Position numbers and translations under genes: made by a program. A model generated the notes under the pieces. That model saw nothing but the letters and a program-made list of their open reading frames with translations, was not told where the DNA came from and made no database searches. DNA of 64,000 bases from Pollutimonas thiosulfatoxidans (GTDB taxonomy: Bacteria > Pseudomonadota > Gammaproteobacteria > Burkholderiales > Burkholderiaceae_B), in the NCBI RefSeq assembly GCF_004022565.1, contig NZ_CP022987.1, positions 992,001-1,056,000 of the forward strand, given 5' to 3'. Shown one piece after another: positions 57,929 to 64,000 of the stretch (position 1 is the stretch's first letter; every line of letters starts with the position of its first letter).

Positions 57929-60061
57929 ATGAATTTGTCCCGCTGTGTGTCTTCGTCTTTAGCGTTAGTTTCAGATACTAAACCTTTGATCGGGGCACTA
58001 GCGGCGGCATTGTTCATGTGCTCGACCGCCCAGGCCGCAAGCCTGGGCCATTCGCGCGTTGTTTCGGCACTGGGCCAGCCGCTACATATCAATGTTCCCA
58101 TTATCGAACTGAGTGCTGGCGACCTGCGCACGCTGGCGGTGTCGCCAGCACCGGCACCGGCATGGGCGCAGGCGGGGCTGACCCCTCCGGTCGATCTGAA
58201 CACACTGCAACTGCGACTGGCCGACGGTTACGCGCCGGGTACAAAAGTTGTAGAGCTTCGGTCCAGCCAGCCCTTCGACAAGGCTGTGGCTGATGTCTTG
58301 CTGGACGTACGTACTGCCTCGGGCCAGCAGCGCTATCAGGTCAGCCTGTTGACGCAAGGCGGCACAGGTGTGGCAGCGGCCCAGCGTAGCGCCGAACTGC
58401 GCGGTGCCGGTAGCGCGGCCTCAGCCAGTGCATTGGCTGCGCAGCGCGCCATAAGCGTCAAGCGGGGCGACACCATGTTCGCCATCGCACGACGTCACGC
58501 CGTTCAGGGCGTTACCGTCTATCAAATGATGATTGCTCTGCAAAAGGCCAATCCGCAGGCCTTCATTCACGAAAACATCAATCTGGTCAAAGCCGGCGCC
58601 ACGCTGCAGATGCCCGACATGGCCGCATTGACGGCAATCTCCGATCGCGAAGCGCGGCGCCTGTTCATGAAGCAGGCCCACGAGTTCGCGTTGTATCGCC
58701 AACGTGCAGCGGGTGGTGCCGCCACAGTAAGCCAGGATGCGGCCGCTTCGGGCGTGGTGTCCACACAAGGCGCGGCGACGGCCCAAGAGCCCGCCGGCAC
58801 GCCGCGCGATCAATTGCGACTGTCCGGTGCGGCCAGTAATGCAGGCTCCGCCAGCGGCCGACAGACAGCCGGCACAGATACCACTGCAGCGGGCGGCCAG
58901 CAGGGCGCTACGGGTGCCGGTGGGGCGCAAGGCGCCGATGTCCAGGCCGATGACAGCGTCGCTGCGCGCAAGAATCTGCAAGAGGCCCAAGACCGTGTGT
59001 CGACGCTTGAAGATAACGTTAAGCATCTTAACCAGGCCTTGCAAGCGCAAGGTGCAGCGGCATCCGGTCTGGTTGTCGAAGGCGCAAAGAGCCTGACGCA
59101 GACATTCTCCGACGATAAGGCCGCCTCGAATGGCCAGCAAGCAGCCGGTGGTGCCGCACCGTCATCAGCCGATCGTGCCGGTTCGCCCGGCGCGGCAGGC
59201 AATACGGCCGGCGCAGCGGGTCAGCCTGGTGGCGGGTCGTCGACTGCATCGCCAGTGGCGGGTGGCGACCGCAGCGCTACGAACGGCGCGGATGCTTCCG
59301 GCCAGGCTGCTGGCAGCGCCAACGGTACGGCCGCGGGTACGTCCGTGAGTCCGGCCGGGTCCACGGGCGCGGCTGCAGGCGGCGCCCCGGATCAGTCGTC
59401 CGGGGATGCCAGCCAGGGAAATGCGGGCGCAACTGCCGGCAACGGGCAGGCGGCGAACGACGCCGCTACAGCGGGTAGCATGGGCGGCGCGGCTGCAACG
59501 GGCGGCGCGGCCGCAACGGGTGGCGCGGCGCCGGGCACTGGTGATGCGGCAGCCGGCTCGAGTGCCGCTGCAGGCGCCGCCGGCAATAGCGGCAACGCGG
59601 CAGCCGGTTCAAGCAACGCCGACGCGGGCTCAAGCAATACTGCCTCGGGTTCCAGTAATGGCGCTTCCGGCTCAGGCAATGCCGCCTCGGGTTCCAACAA
59701 TGCCGCTACCGGCACCGGCAGTGCCGCCGCAGGTGCAGGCAGTTCCGCTACCGGCTCAGGCAGCGCTCCAGGCAGTTCAAATGGCGCGGCCGCCGGCTCC
59801 AGCGGCGCCGCCGATTCAAACAATGCAACAGAGGCAGGAAGCACCGTGTCGTGGTTACAAGAGCATATGCTGGGCGTCATTACCGGCGTGTTGGCGTTCA
59901 TCGTATTGATCATTGCCTGGCTGTTGCGCCGGGCGAACGCCGCCCGCGACGAAGGCAACGGCGGCCTGATTACTGAAGCCATGGTTCGCGAGAAGCTCGA
60001 CCAGATCAATCTGGACTTTGAGCAGCAGTCTTCAGACGACGCCGCTCGCCGAAAAGAGTAA
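57929..60061 (+). CDS. fimV: FimV-like pole-organising protein with long low-complexity region
   Basis: A 710-residue FimV/HubP-type protein. The signal peptide ends at about Ala36. The FimV N-terminal domain follows (LGHSRVVSALGQPLHINVPI and LSAGDLRTLAVSPAPAPAWA), then a LysM-like unit at about 172-228 (ISVKRGDTMFAIARRHAVQG and VKAGATLQMPD) that should bind peptidoglycan. Residues about 345-375 form a short coiled coil. Residues about 390-640 are Ala/Gly/Ser/Thr/Asn-rich with tandem repeats. One membrane helix (647-668) precedes a short cytoplasmic tail of about 40 residues. The TPR-type C-terminal domain of Pseudomonas FimV is missing. Related proteins organise pole-localised pilus and chemotaxis machines. 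Confidence 0.9.
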   Translation: MNLSRCVSSSLALVSDTKPLIGALAAALFMCSTAQAASLGHSRVVSALGQPLHINVPIIELSAGDLRTLAVSPAPAPAWAQAGLTPPVDLNTLQLRLADGYAPGTKVVELRSSQPFDKAVADVLLDVRTASGQQRYQVSLLTQGGTGVAAAQRSAELRGAGSAASASALAAQRAISVKRGDTMFAIARRHAVQGVTVYQMMIALQKANPQAFIHENINLVKAGATLQMPDMAALTAISDREARRLFMKQAHEFALYRQRAAGGAATVSQDAAASGVVSTQGAATAQEPAGTPRDQLRLSGAASNAGSASGRQTAGTDTTAAGGQQGATGAGGAQGADVQADDSVAARKNLQEAQDRVSTLEDNVKHLNQALQAQGAAASGLVVEGAKSLTQTFSDDKAASNGQQAAGGAAPSSADRAGSPGAAGNTAGAAGQPGGGSSTASPVAGGDRSATNGADASGQAAGSANGTAAGTSVSPAGSTGAAAGGAPDQSSGDASQGNAGATAGNGQAANDAATAGSMGGAAATGGAAATGGAAPGTGDAAAGSSAAAGAAGNSGNAAAGSSNADAGSSNTASGSSNGASGSGNAASGSNNAATGTGSAAAGAGSSATGSGSAPGSSNGAAAGSSGAADSNNATEAGSTVSWLQEHMLGVITGVLAFIVLIIAWLLRRANAARDEGNGGLITEAMVREKLDQINLDFEQQSSDDAARRKE
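59483..59536 (+). repeat. 18-bp tandem repeat in fimV, three copies
   Basis: Three consecutive 18-base units (59483-59500, 59501-59518, 59519-59536). The first two differ by a single base and encode GGAAAT; the third encodes GGAAPG. They lie at the start of the low-complexity region, just before the heptapeptide repeats. Confidence 0.75.
59594..59761 (+). repeat. Eight 21-bp tandem repeats in fimV encoding heptapeptides
   Basis: Eight exact-length 21-base units, beginning at 59594, encode heptapeptides such as NAAAGSS, NADAGSS, NTASGSS, NGASGSG, NAASGSN, NAATGTG, SAAAGAG and SSATGSG. The consensus is N/S-x-A/S-A/S/T-G-x-S/G. Codons differ between copies while the period is kept; degenerate copies continue to about 59824. 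The segment lies between the LysM-like domain and the membrane helix. Confidence 0.8.
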
Positions 60062-60067
60062 GCCGCC

Positions 60068-60880
60068 ATGCCACGAGTGGCACTGGGTATTGCTTATGAT
60101 GGTTCTGACTGGCTGGGCTGGCAAACCCAGAAGGGCGGCGGCACCGTGCAGGATACCCTCGAGGGTGCCTTGGCCAGGTTCCTGGCACTGCCGGTAAATA
60201 CCTTCTGCGCGGGGCGTACCGATACGGGCGTCCACGCCCTGGGGCAGGTGGTTCATCTGGACACCACCGCAACGCGGCGCATGGAATCCTGGGTGCGCGG
60301 CTTGAATGCCTTGCTGCCTTCCAGCATAGCCGTCCAGTGGGCATGCGAAGTGCCAGAAACTTTCCATGCCCGCTATTCGGCGACATCGCGCAGTTACGTG
60401 TATCTGGTACGCAATACGCGGCTGCGATCACCGCTGATGCATGGGCGCGCTGGCTGGGTATACCACCCTCTGGATCTGCTGCGCATGCAGCAGGCCATGG
60501 TGCACTTGCTGGGCCGCCATGACTTCAGCAGCTTTCGCTCGTCGCAGTGTCAGGCGGCCAGTCCGGTGCGCGATCTGTTGCAGGCCGACGTACGGCAGTT
60601 CGGCGATTACTTCATGTTCACCTTCAAGGCCAATGCGTTCCTGCACCACATGATACGCAACCTGATGGGCGCCATCATCTACATCGGACAAGCCAAGCAA
60701 GAGCCGGAATGGATCCTTGACTTATTGAGCCAGCGCGATCGCAAGCGCTCCGCGCCAACGTTTTCAGCAGCCGGGCTATATCTGGCTCATGCCGCCTATC
60801 CGGCAGAGTTTTCATTGCCCGATACGCCCGCCAGCGCAGCTGTACTCTCGCATCTGGGCATACAGATGCCATCGGGGTAG
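60068..60880 (+). CDS. truA: tRNA pseudouridine(38-40) synthase
   Basis: A 270-residue enzyme that makes pseudouridine in the tRNA anticodon stem. N-terminal ALGIAYDGSDWLGWQTQKGG, catalytic Asp52 in CAGRTDTGVHALGQVVHLD, and FHARYSATSRSYVYLVRNTR, AFLHHMIRNLMGAIIYIGQA in the C-terminal half. It starts 6 bases after fimV, with AAGCCGCC between. A 154-base gap with no gene follows. Confidence 0.97.
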   Translation: MPRVALGIAYDGSDWLGWQTQKGGGTVQDTLEGALARFLALPVNTFCAGRTDTGVHALGQVVHLDTTATRRMESWVRGLNALLPSSIAVQWACEVPETFHARYSATSRSYVYLVRNTRLRSPLMHGRAGWVYHPLDLLRMQQAMVHLLGRHDFSSFRSSQCQAASPVRDLLQADVRQFGDYFMFTFKANAFLHHMIRNLMGAIIYIGQAKQEPEWILDLLSQRDRKRSAPTFSAAGLYLAHAAYPAEFSLPDTPASAAVLSHLGIQMPSG

Positions 60881-61034
60881 GCTGGGGCATACACCAACAG
60901 GCAAAGCAGAGCAGATCGGATAGAATCCATCCGTTTCGATCTGACACACTCGTCTATACTCGTCAGGTTTTACCAAGCTCACGCTTATCGGCGTGCACGA
61001 ACAACCGGACTCTTCCTACCCCTAAGTGGTCCCC

Positions 61035-61664
61035 ATGAATTTCTTCCTGTCTATCTCCAGAGCCATTGACGCGATCAACACGCGCATCGGCCAGGCCGTT
61101 ATCTGGTTGACGCTTGTCGTCGTGCTGGTCAGCGCCACCAATGCCGTCGTCCGCAAGGTCTTCAATGTCAGCTCCAATGCCTGGCTTGAGCTGCAATGGT
61201 ATTTGTTTGGCGCGATCTTCCTGCTTGCGGCCGGCTACACCTTCCTGCGCAACGAGCACGTGCGCGTGGATGTGCTGTCTCAACGGCTTTCTCGCCGTAC
61301 GCAAATCTACATCGAGATATTCGGCATCGTATTTTTTCTGTTCCCCGCGTGCGCGTTGATTTTCTGGCTTTCCTTGCCGTTCTTCTACGAGTCGCTGGTT
61401 CTTCATGAGCTCTCATCCAATACCGGCGGGCTGATACGCTGGCCGGTCAAGTTGCTGATCCCGGTAGGCTTTTTCCTGCTTATCCTTGCTGGCGTATCGC
61501 AATTGATCAAGTGTGTGGGCTTCCTGAAGGGCGTCTGCCCTGATCCGATGGCTCTGCCGGATGGTAAAAGCGCCGAAGAGGCACTGGCGGATGAAATCCG
61601 CCGCCAGGCAGAACAAGACGCGGCTGATGCCACTACACACACCACTACTGGCAGGGGCCTCTGA
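61035..61664 (+). CDS. TRAP transporter small permease subunit (DctQ type)
   Basis: A 209-residue membrane protein with four hydrophobic segments (about 18-40, 52-70, 92-115 and 140-160), typical of the small TRAP subunit. WLELQWYLFGAIFLLAAGYT and NEHVRVDVLSQRLSRRTQIY are the family pattern. The start at 61035 (MNFFLSISRAID) is preferred over a GTG at 61026. The C-terminal tail is Ala/Glu/Gln/Thr-rich. The large subunit starts 2 bases after its stop. Confidence 0.9.
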   Translation: MNFFLSISRAIDAINTRIGQAVIWLTLVVVLVSATNAVVRKVFNVSSNAWLELQWYLFGAIFLLAAGYTFLRNEHVRVDVLSQRLSRRTQIYIEIFGIVFFLFPACALIFWLSLPFFYESLVLHELSSNTGGLIRWPVKLLIPVGFFLLILAGVSQLIKCVGFLKGVCPDPMALPDGKSAEEALADEIRRQAEQDAADATTHTTTGRGL

Positions 61665-61666
61665 TC

Positions 61667-63343
61667 ATGGAGTTCTTCATCGATAATCTGGCTCCGATCA
61701 TGTTCATCAACCTGATCGTCTTCTTGTTGCTGGGCTTCCCGGTGGCTTTTTCGCTGGCCGCCAACGGTATCTTATATGGCTTGGTGGCTATCGACCTGGG
61801 CCTGATGCAGCCGGCGCTGTTCCAGGCCTTGCCGCAGCGGGTATTCGGTATTGTGGCCAACGACACACTGCTGGCGGTTCCCTTCTTCACCCTCATGGGG
61901 CTCATACTGGAACGCTCCGGCATGGCTGAAGATTTGCTCGAAACCGTCGGGCAATTGTTTGGCCCCGTGCGGGGCGGGCTGGCGATTGCAGTGGTGGTGG
62001 TCGGGGCCATGCTGGCCGCCACGACCGGCGTGGTGTCGGCGTCGGTGATCTCGATGGGGCTTATTTCTTTACCCATCATGTTGCGCTATGGTTACGACAG
62101 GCGGTTGGCAACCGGCGTCATAGCGGCCTCCGGCACCTTGTCGCAGATCATTCCACCTTCGCTGGTGCTGATCATCCTGGCCGACCAGCTGGGTCGCTCC
62201 ATCGGCGATATGTACCGGGGCGCTATGGTACCGGGCCTGCTCCTGGCGGGTAGCTATATTGCCTACGTCGTGCTCATGTCTTTTCTCAAGCCGACCAGTG
62301 CGCCCGCCCTACCGCAAGAGGCACGCATCTACGACAGGCCCGATGGCACGCGCGGGCTGCGCTCATTAGTCGTGCTTACGGTCATTGCCTCGACCGTCTC
62401 TTACTTCGCCACGCAGCATTACTTCAGCGAGCACACGCAGGTGCCGGTCGATGAGCGCGTCGTGATCAGTCTGGTGGCCTGGGGCATTACGGCGCTGATC
62501 ATCGCCCTGGCCAACAAGGTGCTAAGGCTGGGTCTGCTGTCCCCCATTGCTGAACGGGTCACGTTCGTGATGATCCCGCCGTTGTTCCTTATTTTCCTGG
62601 TGCTGGGTACTATCTTCATTGGCGTTGCGACGCCTACCGAAGGCGGGGCCATGGGTGCCGTCGGTGCCTTGGCCATGGCGGTATCCCGAGGCCGTTTCTC
62701 CTGGGCATTGCTCAAGCAAGCCATGGACACCACCACCAAGCTGTCCTGCTTTGTCGTGTTCATTTTGGTGGGCTCCACGGTATTCAGCCTGAGCTTCCGA
62801 GGCATCAATGGGGATATGTGGGTCGAACACCTGCTGATCGGTCTGCCGGGAGGAGAGTGGGGCTTCCTGATCGTGGTCAGCCTGCTGACCTTCTTCCTGG
62901 CGTTCTTTCTGGATTTTTTCGAACTCGCATTCATTATTATTCCGCTACTCGGACCCGTCGCCGACAAGATGGGCATAGACCTGATCTGGTTTGGGATCTT
63001 GCTGGCAGTCAATATGCAAACCTCGTTCATGCATCCGCCGTTTGGCTTCGCCTTGTTTTATTTGCGATCGGTGGCGCCCAAGGACGACTATCACGACCGG
63101 ATCACCGGCAAGGTGATACCCAAGGTCACCACTGGGCAGATTTATTGGGGCTCGGTACCATTTATCTGCATACAGGTCGCGATGGTAGCCGCCGTCATGA
63201 TTTTCCCGGGTATGGTTACCCACTATAAGAGCGACGCGGTGGTGGTAGATCCGTCCACAATTACGTTCGGGAATGAAGGCATGTACGGTGCGGGACAATA
63301 TGGTGGTGGCGGGGCTGAAGATCCTGGCTCCGCTTTTCAGTAG
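61667..63343 (+). CDS. TRAP transporter large permease subunit (DctM type), long form
   Basis: A 558-residue membrane protein, longer than the common ~430-residue DctM. Motifs: LLLGFPVAFSLAANGILYGL, PFFTLMGLILERSGMAEDLL, SASVISMGLISLPIMLRYGY, GVIAASGTLSQIIPPSLVLI and GTIFIGVATPTEGGAMGAVG. The extra length is in a central loop with additional helices (about 205-300) and a Gly-rich C-terminal tail (YGGGGAEDPGSAF). Pairs with the small subunit. No solute-binding (DctP) gene is in the window, so the substrate cannot be assigned. Confidence 0.92.
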   Translation: MEFFIDNLAPIMFINLIVFLLLGFPVAFSLAANGILYGLVAIDLGLMQPALFQALPQRVFGIVANDTLLAVPFFTLMGLILERSGMAEDLLETVGQLFGPVRGGLAIAVVVVGAMLAATTGVVSASVISMGLISLPIMLRYGYDRRLATGVIAASGTLSQIIPPSLVLIILADQLGRSIGDMYRGAMVPGLLLAGSYIAYVVLMSFLKPTSAPALPQEARIYDRPDGTRGLRSLVVLTVIASTVSYFATQHYFSEHTQVPVDERVVISLVAWGITALIIALANKVLRLGLLSPIAERVTFVMIPPLFLIFLVLGTIFIGVATPTEGGAMGAVGALAMAVSRGRFSWALLKQAMDTTTKLSCFVVFILVGSTVFSLSFRGINGDMWVEHLLIGLPGGEWGFLIVVSLLTFFLAFFLDFFELAFIIIPLLGPVADKMGIDLIWFGILLAVNMQTSFMHPPFGFALFYLRSVAPKDDYHDRITGKVIPKVTTGQIYWGSVPFICIQVAMVAAVMIFPGMVTHYKSDAVVVDPSTITFGNEGMYGAGQYGGGGAEDPGSAFQ

Positions 63344-63355
63344 GACATGGCAGCG

Positions 63356-64000
63356 ATGACAACTGCACAACGAACCCGCGTCAAGGTCTGCGGCCTGACC
63401 CGGCCTGAAGACGTGGAAGCCGCCGTGCAGGCGGGGGTGGATGCGATCGGCCTGGTTTTTTATCCTTCCAGCAAGCGTGCGGTAAGTCTGTCGCAGGCCA
63501 GCCGGTTGCGCAACGCCGTGCCCCCCTTTGTCAGCGTCACGGCGCTGTTCGTCAACGCCGCAGTCGACCAGGTGCAGGCCGTCATCGACCAGGTCGCTCC
63601 CGATGTACTTCAATTTCACGGCGACGAACAACCTGACTACTGCGAGGGCTTCGGCAAGCGTTATATCCGTGCCTTCCGCGTGGGTGCGCCCGGCCTGGAC
63701 ACCCCGGCATCCTTGCTGGACGAGTGCCGGCGTTATGCGTCGGCTACCGCTTGGTTGTTCGACAGCTATAGCGCGGGTTACGGCGGTAGCGGCCATGCCT
63801 TCGATGCGCAGCTGCTGTCCAAGGTGTCCAGCGCGACCGACAGCAGGCCGGTCATACTTGCCGGTGGCTTGACTGTAGCGACCGTAGCGGACTCCATCCG
63901 CGCCGTAAGGCCTTATGCAGTGGACGTAAGCAGCGGTGTTGAAAGCGCGCCTGGCATCAAGTCATCCGAAAAAATTGCTGCCTTCCTTCAAAGCGTAGCG
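63356..64000 (+). CDS. trpF: Phosphoribosylanthranilate isomerase (cut by window end)
   Basis: The first 215 residues of TrpF, open to the last base of the window. Motifs of the beta/alpha barrel: VKVCGLTRPEDVEAAVQAG with the catalytic cysteine, AIGLVFYPSSKRAV, LQFHGDEQPDYC, FDSYSAGYGGSG with the catalytic aspartate, ILAGGLTVATV, and the phosphate-binding end AVDVSSGVESAPGIK. The ATG at 63356 is preferred (AGGA 10 bases upstream); one at 63347 adds three residues. It catalyses the third step of tryptophan synthesis. Confidence 0.95.
   Translation, partial: MTTAQRTRVKVCGLTRPEDVEAAVQAGVDAIGLVFYPSSKRAVSLSQASRLRNAVPPFVSVTALFVNAAVDQVQAVIDQVAPDVLQFHGDEQPDYCEGFGKRYIRAFRVGAPGLDTPASLLDECRRYASATAWLFDSYSAGYGGSGHAFDAQLLSKVSSATDSRPVILAGGLTVATVADSIRAVRPYAVDVSSGVESAPGIKSSEKIAAFLQSVA

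Noticed and set aside
59392..60069. 225-codon minus-strand frame opposite the fimV repeats, encoding Pro/Glu/Ala-rich repeats
   Set aside because: The repeat pattern is produced by the 21-base periodicity of fimV read backwards; no start signal or homology supports it.
60881..61034. Gap between truA and the TRAP genes as a small RNA or promoter region
   Set aside because: A TATACT hexamer at 60955 has no suitable -35 partner, and no stable structure or terminator could be identified.

Overview
The window is GC-rich, gene-dense chromosomal DNA with no gene-free stretch over about 180 bases. It looks like a betaproteobacterium of the order Burkholderiales, most likely family Alcaligenaceae (Bordetella/Achromobacter/Pusillimonas relatives). 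The main clues are the block leuC-leuD-leuB-asd-fimV-truA leading to trpF, a homoserine kinase of the phosphotransferase-fold type followed by a BPSS1780-family membrane protein, a branched-chain-type ABC cluster with its own acyl-CoA synthetase and TetR regulator, and DUF2069/SelO/aroC neighbours. The genus is inferred from gene content only. I saw no rRNA, tRNA, CRISPR array, insertion sequence or prophage gene.

Layout. 1-1816: the end of a formate dehydrogenase alpha subunit, a DUF1641 partner, and a DUF72 protein on the other strand. 1837-7072: a catabolic island on the minus strand (two permeases, ATPase and binding protein of a polar-amino-acid-type ABC transporter, then L-fuconate dehydratase) facing a divergent FadR-type GntR regulator; the binding-protein gene is frameshifted. 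7187-10523: a lipoprotein sulfatase with a dockerin-like tail overlaps the gene for its probable activator, a membrane-anchored formylglycine-generating enzyme. 10547-22179: a type II secretion system (prepilin peptidase, gspC inverted, then gspGHIJKLMNDEF), followed two bases later by a class C beta-lactamase-family protein. 23396-27877: stress and housekeeping genes (small heat-shock protein with a sigma-32-like promoter, Tat-exported aldo/keto reductase, DUF2784 protein, catalase, an unrecognised protein).

28058-37352: a compact Tad/Flp-type pilus locus (Flp-like pilin, TadG-like and TadE-like proteins, an unknown exported protein, CpaB, CpaC secretin, an FHA-CpaF/TadA fusion, TadB, TadC, DUF192 protein). 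It has no recognisable TadZ/CpaE and no prepilin peptidase of its own. 37467-44734: livGHM-binding protein-livF, a long-chain acyl-CoA synthetase and a TetR regulator. 44673-53341: housekeeping genes (BPSS1780 membrane protein, thrB, dusA, CBS protein, YihY, DUF2069, selO, aroC, M48 lipoprotein protease). 53523-64000: leucine/aspartate-family biosynthesis (leuCDB, asd), fimV, truA, two TRAP transporter membrane subunits, and the start of trpF, cut by the window edge.

The most interesting region is 7187-23369. A surface-type sulfatase, an apparently periplasmic activating enzyme, a complete secretion system and a beta-lactamase-fold protein lie together with tight or overlapping junctions. They could form one export pathway in which the sulfatase is matured outside the cytoplasm and delivered by the neighbouring T2SS. 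That link is inference. The second is the minimal Tad locus, whose ATPase carries an FHA domain with an altered phosphate-binding serine.
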